From assembly GCA_029204225.1 (NCBI GenBank), contig CM055104.1, positions 44,344,996 to 44,408,995 of the forward strand: DNA of 64,000 nt. The letters run 5' to 3'. The notes below the pieces were generated by a model. That model was not told where the DNA came from. It did not search any database and worked only from the letters and a program-made list of their open reading frames with translations. The first letter of the stretch is position 1. Each line of letters starts with the position of its first letter. The translations under genes and the position numbers were made by a program. This DNA comes from Diphasiastrum complanatum. Taxonomy: Eukaryota; Streptophyta; Lycopodiopsida; Lycopodiales; Lycopodiaceae. Positions 12,700 to 25,330 of this stretch are shown here, in pieces.

Positions 12700-14300
12700 T
12701 GCCTGTTTTTTCATATTTCATATTTTTTCACTCTAAATTGATAGTAAGAACACAAATCCAGCAATATTAGATCAATTAGATGCCTATAATTGTGTAAATT
12801 GGTTTGCATGTGCCAGAGAAAGAGTTGCATGTCATGAATTTCCACTTTCTAGTGAAGAAAAAACCGGAAAAGTGCTAAAAATCATGAAGTTTGCTTGTTT
12901 TTTTTTAATAAAGTTGGATAGTAGGCTGCTGTAAAACACCATCTAGAGCTTGTAAAGAGGTGAATCAAAGTCTTTTGAAGCTTTCCTTGAAGTTAGAGCC
13001 AAGAATTCCAGCAATTGAGCTTGTAGGAAGTCAAGAAAGTGCAAAAAATGACCACTTTTGTGATTTTTGGGAGATGGATCTCTCTAAATACCAAGGAGAT
13101 CATTCTAAATTTTTTTTACAGCATGATTAGTATTCCTTTTTGCCTTCCTATCAAGCTATCAACTCTACAAATTGATGGCCGGTGGCTTATGCACCATCTC
13201 CATCAAGTTTGAAGCTATTGTGACTTCTACAAATCAAGAAATCTTCGTTCTTAGCCTTACTGCTTCTTAGGATCACTATGAATGCTTCACAAAAGCCTGA
13301 TAGACCATTTAAGACTATTGATAGCATCACTTTTGGGCTTGGGGAGGTGTTTGATTGATTTTACAGCATATTGCCTTGTGGAAGTGCGCCCTGCTATAGA
13401 ATTTCAAATGCTCTGTTTTCACACATGTGAAGCCTAGGTGGCAGCCGATGTGGCAAGTGTCTCGTTCACTTGGTATCTCTTTGTTCTGAGCTTTACGGCA
13501 CCCAATTTGGTGTCCTGTAGCCAAAGTTATGGCCGTTTGAAATTTTGGCAGTTTTGTGAGCAAGATTTGCAACAAAATTTTGAATTGTTTTGATTGCATG
13601 CCAATCATTTCCCTAATTTGTGGTTCTGTGCTTGCATGGATTGATTGCATGTTGATTATCAATATGATTCTGACATGCATGAGAGATTTACAGTCGATTT
13701 GAGTGGTTATACACATGTGCTCTGATGGCTGGGTCACAAGTCAATGATATTGGCTAACAAATTTCGTAAAACTGAAGTTTTTACGTAAAAATTTCGTAAT
13801 GACGTTTCTAGCTGATGTAGTGTGCTTTGCATGCCTGTCTGACATTGATTTAGTGACATTAGAAATAGAGCAATATTTTGATATTTTTGATTTTGATTGC
13901 CTCTTGTACTAATAATATTTTCGTCTGAATTTTTTGAATTACGTAAAATGAACCAAGAATTGAGTTTTTTTGAAAAATCGAAATTTCGGTCAATTTTTTG
14001 TCATCTACAGAATGTGTTTGGATTAGTGAATTGACTATACTGAATTTACCAATTAGAGTTAGTCACAGTGTTTTCACTACGACCAAATTATTTCTCGATT
14101 ATAGATAATTTGGATTTGACAAAAGGAACTGCACTGAATTTGCTGGCAGTTTTTACTGTAATATCATTTTAAATTTTTGGAGTATGGTACTCCCAGATTG
14201 AAAGATAAAATTAAATTTTGTTTCTTTTTGGTTGAATTTCATATTTGGTTAAAATTTGAAATTAGTTACTTGTCTAATAAATTTATAATAGATACTGATT
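12700..14300 (+). repeat. Non-coding dispersed repeat, copy 1
   Basis: No coding potential is seen. A segment at about 13370-13740 matches, inverted, the region at about 44050-44290. Shared landmarks are CCTAGGTGGCA, GATGTGGCAAGTG, CCAATTTGGTGTCCTGTAG and AAGTTATGGCCGT, plus a nearby AAGTGCGCCCT. Looser similarity extends on both sides. It is probably untranslated sequence of a large retroelement; the type is not determined. Confidence 0.6.
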
Positions 14301-14479
14301 GTTAGAAATGGGTCAAGTGAACGTTTGTGCAAGATACTCGTCAAAATTGATCTAGATCCATGAGCAAGGATCTCATCATCTTTCTTTATTGACATTGAAT
14401 TTCGCATCACAACCACAATCAAGTAACTTTCCAACACTTATCAAGTTCTTAGTAGGCTTTGGAACAAAAAGAAAAGAGT

Positions 14480-15435
14480 TGGGGGAAAATGTCATCTGCC
14501 CGGCTCGTTCCATTGCGTAATGCATAGTCGCTAAGCTGAGCCACAAGACAATTATGAAGCAAAAAAGTGGTAGAACTTTAGAAGAAGCAAGTTTTAAAGG
14601 AATATTGCCAATCCCTTCAATAGAGCACTCATGATCATTTGCTGTATAAATAGAGCACTCATAATCATTTGCTGTATAAATAGATCATTTAGATCCTTCA
14701 TAAGGTACAAGTAAATCAAAAGATTTCTTAGAACAAAACATATGTGATGAAGCACCATTGTCGATGTACCATGCTCCATTCTTCTTGAAAGGTGTTGAAG
14801 AAAAGCTTGAGACCATGAGAGATCCCTCTCCATCACTTGTTATATAGTCTTCTTCTTTCTTGTTAGAGAGATTTGCTTGTTTGAGTTGATTTTTCTTTTT
14901 GAAGCAATTAGAGGCATAGTGCCCCTTCTTGCCACAAAAGAAACACTTCACTTTCTTCTTCTTGGTCTTCGAAGTAGAAGGATGAGTTGTGTCATCTTTT
15001 TCTCCATCTTGATTATTGTCCTTTGCTTTGTTTTTGTTGAAGGCTTGAGAATAATGATTCTTGGTCCTATCTTTATGTTTGTCCTTGACAAAGAGAGCTT
15101 TGTCTTTTTCAATATGCTCGAGTTTGTTCATCCTTGAAAAGTTTGTAACTTTGCCTTGTCTCTTCAGAAATAAGAATTCCTTGAAGAGTCTCCAAATTGG
15201 GCAACTCCTCCTTTATGACAAAGGATTGAACAAGATTATCATAGTCTTCTTTCAGCCATCAAGAATGACTTGTACTAGCTCATCTTGGTTGATTGTGACA
15301 CCAACACAAGCAAGTTCTCTATGAAGATCTTTTATTATCAAAACATAATTTGATACACTCTCCTCACTTCTATGAAAACTTTGAAAAATCTGGTTTCTAA
15401 GAGTGAGAATTCTAGGAGTATTCTTATCCGGTCTC
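14480..15435 (-). mobile_element. Ty1/Copia gag-protease fragment
   Basis: The minus strand carries Copia gag (an ESVSNYVLIIKDLHRELA-like block near 15360), a KCFFCGKKGHYASNCF zinc knuckle near 14930 and a protease block with D-N-G-A-S-S-H near 14760. The gag and knuckle are close relatives of those of the element at 1-3.4 kb. Nothing downstream of protease is attached. It ends abruptly at the rDNA fragment near 15440. Broken, few breaks in what remains. Confidence 0.85.
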
Positions 15436-15457
15436 GAGGTGGACCGTTCGCCCCATC

Positions 15458-15944
15458 CCAAGATCCAACTATGAGCTTTTTAACTACAACAACTCAGATG
15501 TACGCTATTGGAGATGGAATTAGTGCGGTTGTTGGCACCAAACTTGCCCTCCAATGGATCCTTGTTAAGGGTTTAGATTGTACTCATTCCAATTACAAGA
15601 CTTATAAAATCCCAGCATTGTTATTTATTGTCGCTACCTCCTCGTGTCGGAATTGGGTAATTTGCACGTCTGCTTCCTTCCTTGGATGTGGTAGTTGTTT
15701 ATCAAGCTCCCTCTCCAGAATTGGACCCTAATTCTCCGTCACCCATCATCGCCACTATCCTACCATCGAAAGTTGATAGGGCAGAAATTTGAAAGAAACA
15801 TCGCCGACACTGAGGCCATGTGATTCGACGAGTTATCATAATTCACCGCAATGCCGGAAAAGGACGAAATTGGCCTTTTATCTAATAAATATGTCCCTTC
15901 CTTTACAATCGGGATTTGGTGCACGTATTAGCTCTAGAATTACT
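15458..15944 (-). rRNA. 18S rRNA gene fragment (pseudogene), antisense
   Basis: The plus strand here is the reverse complement of the 5' third of nuclear 18S rRNA. Blocks recognised include AAGATCCAACTA..GAGCTTTTTAACT, CGCTATTGGAG, TGCCCTCCAATGGATCC, ATTGTTATTTATTGTC, CCTTCCTTGGATGTGGTAG, ATCGAAAGTTGATAGGGCAGA and GCACGTATTAGCTCTAGAATTACT. Many substitutions and small gaps show it is a degraded copy and not a working rDNA unit. In rRNA sense its 5' end is at 15944, very close to where the fragment at 19413-19528 stops. Confidence 0.92.
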
Positions 15945-16000
15945 AGAAGCTTGTTGATGCAAAAAATGATTTGCATGACAATTAATCTGCTCTTAAATTT

Positions 16001-16190
16001 TTAATAATTACAAATATACAATACCGTAGTTCTTTGTTGAGGTCGAGTGCCAGAACTTGATGACAATGATCCAGCACTAAGTACTCGATCAATTATTTGT
16101 GCTCTTTTTCGTGAATTGATTTTTTGATAAGCTTCCATCCTTTTTAATTTTTCAAAATCACGTGGAGGCATTGTGCTTTGAGCATTCACA
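16001..16190 (-). pseudogene. Possible exon, CACTA-like transposase N-terminal part or unknown gene
   Basis: The minus strand contains a basic open frame (MPPRDFEKLKRMEAYQKINS, then RKRAQIIDRV and a Ser-rich end). It is preceded by a pyrimidine/T-rich stretch ending in AG and followed by GTATTG, so it has the shape of an exon. I do not recognise the domain. If the 15945-19528 segment is inverted back, this frame lies on the same strand as, and just before, the Cys-containing frame at about 19570. That suggests the two belonged to one gene. Confidence 0.35.
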
Positions 16191-16699
16191 AAAAAAAATA
16201 TCATATGCGACAAACAATGCTACATGTCCATATATCGTAAGTACATATTATTTCATAAATACTACATTATACATACCTGTTTTGGGACATTTCTTCAGCA
16301 GATGATATATTCGCTGGTTGATCGTGATAAAGATATTTGATCTGTAATATACGGACAAAATTAATATTAAATCTTAATGAAGTACGCGTGAAATTGACAA
16401 AATACAAATTACATACAATGCATCAACTTTGAGATTAATGGAAGACATCTAACAAGACCAGTCGAGTACTGGAGTTTGCAAAATCACCAAATAAATCAAG
16501 ACTAGCTTCAGATTTAGGCTATATTAAGTGCATCTAAATTGACTATGTGGCAATTGCTCCTAGAATCACTATGATCAAGCAATCAAAGCAACCTTAGATG
16601 TTTGTAAGATAGCAAATCACTTCACTATCATTCAATTAACTATGTAGATCATCAAAATCACTCAAACATAGATGCTGCAATTGCAAGTCGGTCTACCAT

Positions 16700-17000
16700 A
16701 TATGAGATCAGGAGGGTTGTGGAAGGACAAATAGATTCCATGGAAGCTCGAAAAATTTCAGGCAACTTAAGGTGACCAACAAATTCCTTGATGGCCATTC
16801 TAAGTTTTCACTTGGAATGATTGTTTCGACCAAATATTGCTCAGATGGTGCCAAGACAAAAGCGATTTTTTTGATTCAAAACAAATGTTGCAAGTGTCTC
16901 ATGACCATTATACCTTATGGCATGGAAGGTTTGGATAGATCAATATTGATGACCTACTAACAATGAATAAGGAGAATATTTTCTAAATCTTGATTGATTG
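16700..17000 (+). mobile_element. Ty1/Copia GAG-pre-integrase scrap
   Basis: The plus strand gives an HDHYTLWHGRFG-like block followed by DDLLTMNKEN. This is the LWHxRLGH part of Copia polyproteins just before integrase. The flanks on both sides are uninformative. Old and broken. Confidence 0.55.
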
Positions 17001-17725
17001 ATATTCACTTTTTTTAAATAAACATCATCATCCATAATTTCTTCAACTTGAATCTTGGGTTGAGTGAGCTCCTAGCACTTGTGCATTCAACACAGTACAT
17101 CTATTTGTTAATAATGATGGATTTTAATGGTTTAGACTTCTAACAAGACCAATCAAGAACAATGTGTACTCAAACCTGAGTTGCAGCGGAACATGATTCG
17201 AGAGGAATCCATTTCGGATCGGGCATTCCGGATTGTGGACGTTCCGAGACTAGAAACTCTGTCCCAGAACTCTGTCTCGTGGATTTGTGTGTGTGCCTCA
17301 AAAGGATTTGGGAATGTTATGGATCAGGCATGCAATAGTTGTTTAGCTATAGGAAGAGTTGCAAGTTTGTAGGACTATTTTCTAAAACATAGATGTGGTA
17401 GTTTCTAACTTTTTAAAAGAATTTCCTCACTAGTTGTACTATTTGGAGCTTTGATCTTAAAGATCTTTTGATGCTTAGAGGTTGGTGCTTGAAGATTTTG
17501 AAGTTTTTGCTTTTGAAAGTTTTTCAAGTCATGCTATTTTTTTTAAAGATAAAGTTTGTTTTTTGTGATAAAAAGTGAAGAGGAGAAAGATAAGTGAGGA
17601 GGGGAAAGATAAATGTTTGAATAGATATTGTTAAGTGTTTGAATAGATACCGTTAAGTGATTGAATATAGATAAGTGTAAAGTAAATGAAGATAGTGTTT
17701 GATGGTAAAGGAATCTTAGATTTGT

Positions 17726-18700
<975 letters not shown>

Positions 18701-18839
18701 GATCTTGGGTTGAGAATAGGCAAGAAAAAAAACCCACTACACTACTTCAGCCTGTTGGGGACTTTGCACATTGAAACTTGTCTCGTTCATCCAGAGGCGT
18801 TGCACATGCACTCCCAAGATTGCAATCCCATCCCTATTG

Positions 18840-19412
18840 TTGAGCTTCCAACGTCCAAGTTGTCGGATCATCACTCCAAGGTGCACTGGTGGACCCACCT
18901 AGTGCTTGTTTTTCATGAGTTCGAACTCATTACTCAAGTCACTGGTTTTGGCGCTCCAAAGGAGGAGCCCTTTCACCCACCTTGCCTGCGTACTTAGATA
19001 TGCCGAAACACACGGCGCTTGTCGTCAGATCCCGGCGCTTCATGTTGTGTCACATTCGGTTTTGTTGTGCGGGCCTATTGGCACACATACGAACTCGTTG
19101 TGTTGGCTAGTCGGATTTGCATCCTAGGACATGCTTCGACCCGCCTAGTCCTCGTCTTCTATTGTGCATTTGAGCACGTCATGTAGGAGTCGGCACTCCA
19201 GAGGAGGAGGCCTTTGACCCACTTGCCCTTGGGCTCCGATGCATGGGAACTCTTGGGCTAGTTGTCGGACCCCGTCTCACCCAAGGGGTGCTATTCAGCC
19301 CAAGCACTCAGCCTCTGCATGTGAAACTTGGGAACCTTCGTTGGGACCAGACAGCGGACCCATTTTGCCTTGAGCTCTTCCCCTCTGGGGATCCGGGTGA
19401 CTCAAGATAGCT
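18840..19412 (+). other. 45S rDNA external transcribed spacer-like sequence
   Basis: A GC-richer stretch leads directly into the 18S 5' end at 19413. It contains two related blocks about 240 bp apart: GGCGCTCCAAAGGAGGAG near 18952 and GGCACTCCAGAGGAGGAG near 19190, each followed by CCTTT..CACCCAC or CCTTTGACCCAC. Subrepeats are common in plant 5' ETS. Assignment rests on position and on the repeats; the ETS itself is not conserved enough to recognise by eye. Confidence 0.6.
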
Positions 19413-19528
19413 ACTTGGTTGATCCTGCTAGTTGTCATGCATGTGTAAGTATAAGCTATTTTGTACTATGAAACTACGAATGGCTCATTAAATCAGTTAT
19501 ACTTTCTTTGATGGTAACTTGCTACTCA
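19413..19528 (+). rRNA. 18S rRNA gene 5' end fragment (pseudogene)
   Basis: The sequence starts TACTTGGTTGATCCTGCTAG, clearly the 5' terminus of 18S rRNA. It goes on through GCATGTGTAAGTATAAGC, GAAACTACGAATGGCTCATT and AAATCAGTTATA to GGTAACTTGCTACTC. About 20-25 bases after the GTCAT block are missing compared with a normal 18S. Similarity stops abruptly near 19528, where intact 18S would continue GGATAACCGTAGTAATTC. The next part of 18S is found on the other strand at 15944. Confidence 0.92.
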
Positions 19529-19559
19529 TCTTATGTTTGTTACATGAAGTTAGTATAAA

Positions 19560-19690
19560 AAAGAGTACGACAAAAAGATATATTGTGAGTGTAAGCAATG
19601 CAAAGGATTTAAAATTCGACCAAGACGAATTGTGGCAAAACATTTGTGGAAGTTTGGAAAGCATGTTGAGAAGCCTGATGTGGTTTTGGA
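19560..19690 (+). pseudogene. Cys-motif transposase-like fragment (CACTA-like, tentative)
   Basis: One frame gives KKIYCECKQCKGFK, then an RRIVAKHLWKFGKHVEKPDV-like run. The pattern C-x-C-x2-C-x(n)-H-L-x3-G-x-H resembles the N-terminal module of transposase-associated proteins in plant CACTA elements. No terminal inverted repeats were found and the remaining transposase is absent. It could also come from another gene type. It is followed by a consensus-like GAGGTATATT splice donor and, after about 90 bases, by the ORF at 19756. Confidence 0.4.
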
Positions 19691-19755
19691 GGTATATTTT
19701 ATTTGCTTCGTATTGGTCTTTATCATACACAATGTTTAAAAAAAAAAACTAATGC

Positions 19756-20337
19756 ATGTATACTTTTTCTCTCTTGCAGAATAGTACATTGGTGTCAACC
19801 TCTTGCACAATTGATAATCTTATCAACAAGATAAGAAATATTGATTTTGGATCATCTTTGGCATTGGACGAAGATCTAGTTGATGATTTTATTGATGAGG
19901 TCACTAGTGACTACATACCGAGTAATGTGGAGGTTAGGCATATTCATATGTCTCATATCTCCACTCACTCCACCAGTCTTGACATTGAACTTGCTTGCAT
20001 GGATTCTGATCATCCCATAGTGTCATCACACCTAGATTGTATCCAATCCACAACACCTTGTGAAAATCATATCCCAAGCTCTATCCATCTCATGATGTCA
20101 CCACATACATATATTGTGCATCCCATCACACCCAACGTAAATTGTACAGATTTTTCTATCTTAGCTACGCCATTAAAAAAAAGAACACGACTTGGACGCA
20201 TTTTGACAAGATTTGAAAAAGAACAAAGTTTTTTACGTACTATCGACTTGTCCAAAAATGTTTTAAGTTCGTTGACCGAATTTCCCCTTCCTCCTCATCT
20301 ACATGCATTAGTTAAGCCGTTTGATAGAAAGAAATAG
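19756..20337 (+). CDS. Unknown ORF, 193 codons
   Basis: The open frame begins in a leader-like region and contains an acidic patch (DEDLVDDFIDEVTSD, about residues 37-51). A His/Ser-rich middle and a basic segment (KKRTRLGRILTRF, about residues 141-153) follow, and the frame ends KPFDRKK. The first bases, TTTTTCTCTCTTGCAG near 19766-19781, look like a splice acceptor, so coding may really start at about 19782 as an exon continuing the Cys-motif piece. I do not recognise the product. An acidic stretch after a Cys module would suit a CACTA-type transposase gene, but that is inference. Confidence 0.3.
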   Translation: MYTFSLLQNSTLVSTSCTIDNLINKIRNIDFGSSLALDEDLVDDFIDEVTSDYIPSNVEVRHIHMSHISTHSTSLDIELACMDSDHPIVSSHLDCIQSTTPCENHIPSSIHLMMSPHTYIVHPITPNVNCTDFSILATPLKKRTRLGRILTRFEKEQSFLRTIDLSKNVLSSLTEFPLPPHLHALVKPFDRKK

Positions 20338-20559
20338 TCATGTTGGCCTGATACATTACCACTACCATTATGTGGGACATCATTTTCATATTATGTACAT
20401 AATAAAGCCTAGTGAGCGGTTTCCTAATGCCAGATTAGGTTTATTTTCTTTGACTAGCATTGATGTCCCTTTGAATAGTGTTGTCACATTAGTGCCATAT
20501 GCAGGACCTCAATAGAATTGGGGTGATTGGCATGCTCTATGTTGGCACCAATGGAGAAT

Positions 20560-21320
20560 GCAAATATATGGTTTAAATTCCAATGCTTGTTCTTTGGAAG
20601 AGAGGCGCATGCAAGGAAAAAGTGTTTCAAAAGCACATCGTATGTACATCGATGGGCACCCAGAAATACATGGAACCATCGCTGCATATATAAATAGTTC
20701 TATTTGTCACCCTTCATTAACTAATTGTGACTTTATGTATGCCATGATGTGCACCAGACCAGATTTAGCGTATATTGTTAGCATGTTAAGTCAATTCATG
20801 TCTAATCCTAGGATCTCTCATTGGAAAGCATTAAAGAGAATTATGAGATATATTCAAGGAAGTCTAGATCATGTTTTATGCTACGATGGAAATGCTATCG
20901 ATCAAATGGTTCTTCAAGGCTACTCCGACTCAAATTGAAGAGAAAATGCCTCAACCAAAAAATCCACTTCCGGGTTCTATTTCTTTCTGGCAGGGGGACC
21001 GATATCATGGAACTCAAAAAAGCAGAAATCAGTTGCACTCTGTTCAACCGAAGCGGAGTACATCGCAGCATGCCAAGATTCAAAGAAGCTATATGAATCA
21101 GACTATTACTTCATGATCTGCATCACACTCCATTTAATGCTGCCACCATTTTGTGTGATAATATCAGTTGTACTACATTGTTTCTTCAATACTGCTGCAC
21201 AACAGAAATGGTTGCAAACATATTCACCAAAGCTCTTCCTAGGATCAAGCACCAAAAGTTTTTCAACTTGTTAAACCTAACGAAGACTGTCAAGGCACCA
21301 ACCGTGACCTTAAGGGAGAC
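20560..21320 (+). mobile_element. Ty1/Copia RT-RNase H fragment with polypurine tract
   Basis: The plus strand shows the end of Copia RT (MMCTRPDLAYIVSMLSQFM-like), LKRIMRYIQGSLDHVL, an RNase H block and the C-terminal ANIFTKALPR block. A polypurine stretch (TTAAGGGAGAC) follows and then TGTTGGAAATT at 21321, the expected start of a 3' LTR. The upstream domains are missing. Broken, several breaks. Confidence 0.8.
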
Positions 21321-21660
21321 TGTTGGAAATTAACTCATAGTTTTTTCCTTGGTGATATAATCCACTTAAAACTCTTTCGACACATTTTTTGATCACTGAT
21401 CTAGGGTCAGATGCAACCTATTATCTTGGTTCTATGTCTGCTCATCTGATACCTACAGGAATTGCAGTTTCTTGTTTTGCTACCTGCATATATGGTCATG
21501 TTTCTTAACACTGAGACCTGCAAAACTACTCTATTTTTGTGTGCAGAGTTCTACCTGGTAAAATACACGGGTTTCTACGCATTGTCCAAAGCGTAACCAT
21601 TCCTAATTTTTTCTATTCTACATTTGAATGTCGAGTATCTGAAGTACATTAGAGACTCGG
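21321..21660 (+). repeat. 3' LTR (start) of the preceding Copia fragment
   Basis: It begins TGTTGGAAAT directly after the polypurine tract. The right border is not defined; the sequence passes without a clear CA end into the CpG-rich block that follows. No second copy was found in the window. Confidence 0.5.
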
Positions 21661-21960
21661 CCATCTTTAATGTCTTCAACATTAAATGAACGGGTCTACG
21701 GTCGAAATGCAGTCTAACAATGAACCGTCAGTCCACCACCAAGGCAAAAGTTGCAGTCTATGTGCGAAGGGAACAAACCGCAACGCAATTGCAAGCTATC
21801 GCAAAAGGAACCACTGAAGGCACCGTCTGCTACCATCGGGGAATCATAGGAGTCAACCCTACGGTCACTCAACGAAGACCAGTGACCGAAGGGAATCGCA
21901 AGCTACAACTTGTGAGCAACGTTGCGACCGCCATGGACCACCAAGTCAACATTGCAGTCT
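21661..21960. other. CpG-rich block, no gene recognised
   Basis: About 300 bases with unusually many CG dinucleotides for this AT-rich, presumably methylation-depleted surrounding. They include repeated short strings such as TGCAGTCTA and CGAAGGGAA. An 81-codon frame crosses it without recognisable motifs. It may be the downstream part of the LTR starting at 21321. Confidence 0.35.
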
Positions 21961-24181
21961 ACTAGGTTGTACTGGAGGCCGTACCAACACACATGTGGGG
22001 TCGAAATTCCATGTTTGATCAATGGTTTTGATTGCTCTTGATTGTGGGATCCAATGTTGCTTTTCTAGATCAAGATCTTGTGACTAGGTTTGCAATAGAT
22101 AGGTGTATCAATCAATCAATCACTCTTGGAGACTTATGTAGCTTCATTTATGGCCCTTTGTACTGTCCTTTCAACATGGTATTAGAGCCAAGTACAAGAG
22201 GATAATCATTAATCAAAGGACAATCCTTTTTTAGCAAGTTGGTGCTAGAAAGCTAGACTAAGTCTTCAGAGGGTGAGCTCAGATAAAGTCTTAGGTTGAA
22301 GGTTTGGGATCCAAACTTGGTGAGGGTCAGTAGATGTACTTACCACACGTGTGGGCACCTATGTACCAACTTTTAACTTCAAATATTCACAAGAGCCAAG
22401 CAATTTGCTTTTGTCTCATCTTGATGAGTTTTTTGGTGCTAAACATAGGAAAACATCAAAGTATGTTTGCCATCAGTTAGATCTGGCTTAGTGTCATGAG
22501 ATCTAATTATTTGAGGCTAAGTTCAAGCCCTTCAAAAGTGTTATATAGGTCTTGAAGAACCATCAAGCAAAGGAATTTAGCCATGTTTTTGTCCAAAAAT
22601 TAAAGAAATTTACTTGATTTAATAGTTCTTTGATAGAATCTCATCTTATCTCCATTCTATCTTTGTGAGGGAGTGTGAGTGCTATGACTAGAAGTCCAAA
22701 GAGAGGACTAGAATTCAAATTTGATATAATCAAGACAAGTGAAACCTTTGTGAGTTTCTAGATTCAAATCACTTGTCTTTGTGAACATCAAGTGCATTGC
22801 TAGTGAGGCAAATTTTGGAAAAGAGCTTAGGGAGAGTTGAGAAGTTCAATCTACTTTGTGTTTATTGATTTTCTCAAGAGTAGTCAATAGATTGAAAATT
22901 TGTCAACTAGTCTAGCTTCAAATCTCTTTTGATCCTTACCAGCTCTCAAGGAGAGAGTGAATTAGACCTAAGTGAGTCTAGAAGTAGTGATGGGATTTGA
23001 GAAATTTGACTTTTAGCTCAAGGGCTCTATTCTTGGTGAATTAGGCAAGACAATTTTTCCAAGCATTATTGACATTGGTGAGGAGAGTGAAATAAATAGT
23101 GATCAAGACCTTTGTGGATCTTGATATAACTTTGTGTAAGTCACTATAGGTGGCAAACACCTTGGTTTTCACCTCTAAACACAACTCACATGTGTGTACT
23201 TTGTGTACCACAATATTTTTTCCATGGAATGAAGTAAGTTGGAAGCTAATGTTGCTTTTGAGAGTGTGAACTTGGAAAAGGAGGAGATCACTCAAGTGGA
23301 GACCTTTTCAAAGTGTGATCTTGCTAGCATTGAGGAGGAGCATTAAAGCGAGGAAGATCTTGAGGATCAGCCTCAAAACTCAAGAGCTCCAAGGAGGTCC
23401 CCAATGATAAAGGCCGAGTCATCAAATTGCATGCAAATTTTCCATTCAAGTGTGCATCTTGCAAGGACACTTCTAAAGTATTCATTCATCAAGCAAAGAG
23501 AGTTGTAGATAGATCGAGCTAAATTTGAGTTGGCAAATCTAGCTTGATCAAAACCATGTAGATTGTACATAGGTGGGTCCCACACATGTGAGTCCATGTT
23601 GCCACGTGCTATCCTAGATAGGTTAGATATCATTCATAGGGTTAGTTAGGGTTTTTTGGTCATAATTCCTAGATTATAGGACCAAATTCCTTGAATCATG
23701 GAGGTGGATAACCAACCTAGCCACCAACGTGGCAAAACTCTAGGGCTAGGTAAGATTGACAAATTAAAGCAAAAATGGTCAATCACCTTCCTTATTACAT
23801 GCTGGATTTTCACCTAACTTGAGGTGGGAAGAGCTTTTGTATATACTATTCACCATTCCATAGTGAGGAGATAGATTTTTTGGAGCAAATTGGCAGTCTT
23901 GAGGTTTCTACACATTTGTCTTGAGTTTTTGTGAATGCTTCGGTATCTATTACACTTAATATCTAATAGTAGGTTGTACTTGAGGCTGTACCACACATGG
24001 GTGGGGTCGAAATTCCATGTTTGATCAATGGTTTTGATTGAGGCTTGATTGTGGGTCCAATATTGCTTTTCTAGATCAAGATCTTGTGACTAGGTTTGCA
24101 ATAGCTAGGTGTATGAATCAACCAATCGCTCTTGGAGCCTTGTGTAGGTTCATTTATGGTCCTGTGTACTATCCTTTCAAC
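21961..24181 (+). mobile_element. Short LTR element of the left-edge Copia family
   Basis: The 5' LTR part (about 21961-22176) ends in CAACA. It is followed at 22177 by a Met-tRNA primer-binding site (tggtattagagcc). The internal region is about 1.3 kb. The 3' LTR runs from about 23476 to 24181, and its last part repeats the 5' LTR part. The internal stretch at about 23240-23475 matches 2490-2715 of the element at 1-3.4 kb, so both belong to one family. Most coding sequence is gone: an internally shortened, broken copy. LTR-LTR differences are frequent, so it is older than the nested element at 32-37.7 kb. Confidence 0.8.
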
Positions 24182-25330
24182 TCGGTTTTTAGAGATCTTG
24201 ATGAAAATGAGGAGCTACCTCAAGATGGCAATGCAAATTAAGAGGAAAAGCCTTTTGAAGACCCAAGGAGTCCTAGAAGATCTGCAAAGGTAAGGAGGGA
24301 GCCTTCAAGGTTTACATATGTTGGAAGAGGAATACCAAACTTGGATGGTATATCTTAGATGAACCTCGATGTGTGATGGATGCTTTCAATACAAAGGAAT
24401 GGTATGATACTATGCCTGTGAAGTACAATTCACTAGAGGAAAACACAACTTGCCAACTTGTTGATCTGCCACATAGCAAAAAGATAATTGGATGTGAAGG
24501 GGTGTTCATAATAAAGTTCATTCAAGATCAATTAGTGAAAGCAAGATTATGTGCAAAACGGTGTGCTCAAAAGTATAGTATAGACTATTATGAGACCTTT
24601 GCACCATGGCAAAGATGATTATTATAAGAACTCAAATTGCTTGTTTCACATTTCTCTTGTACAATGTTGTACATGGGATGACATTGCTTTATTTTTACCT
24701 TGAACAAAAAATTTATACGCACCAACCTAACGAGGACAAAGTATTTTTGCTAAAGAAGAGTTTGTAAAGTTTTATACAAGCTCCAAAAGCTTGGCATTCA
24801 AGATTCAATTCATTACTTATCTCACTTGATTATACTCTTAGTATGATCTTTCAATGTCTATAAAATTTCATGATCACGTTGTAAATATTGTACTTTATGT
24901 AGATTAACTTTTTTAATCTTAGTGGTGATTCACTAGATTTGGATCAAGAGACCATGCAAGCCTTGTGCCATGAGTTTAGAATGCAAGACCGAGGTAAATT
25001 TCATTTCGTTCTAGGCATAAAGTAGTGAGGGCTAATTTTTGTTTTGTATCTGAAGAGAATATGCTAATTACATGCTCAAAAAATTTCACACACATAAATG
25101 TAAAAGTGTTGACGCAATGGAGATATTGTAAAAGATTCTTTGAAAGATTGTGAATCATTATTTTAAAGACATTACTCAAGTCTTATTGGCTCCTTGCTAA
25201 ATTATGTTCCTTGCTAGAAGTCTTAATGACTCATTTCCAAGAGACTATTTGATCATTATTTGGCTCAATTAGTACTACAACTTCACATTGCCTACTAGCT
25301 AAACTTTAAAAGATAGTGTTGAAACCTATA
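24182..25330 (+). mobile_element. Ty1/Copia reverse transcriptase remnant
   Basis: The region preceding and entering Copia RT is visible (MDAFNTKEWYDTMPVKYNS, then an NTTCQLVDLPHSKKIIGCEG-like block and YSIDYYETFAP). Weak traces of RT continue to about 25.3 kb. It lies directly after the 3' LTR of the short element, which probably inserted into it. Broken, many breaks. Confidence 0.7.

Noticed and set aside
13327-13737. 136-codon minus-strand frame as a protein gene
   Set aside because: The same sequence recurs at 44 kb with a different frame open and no conserved protein, so it is a non-coding repeat.
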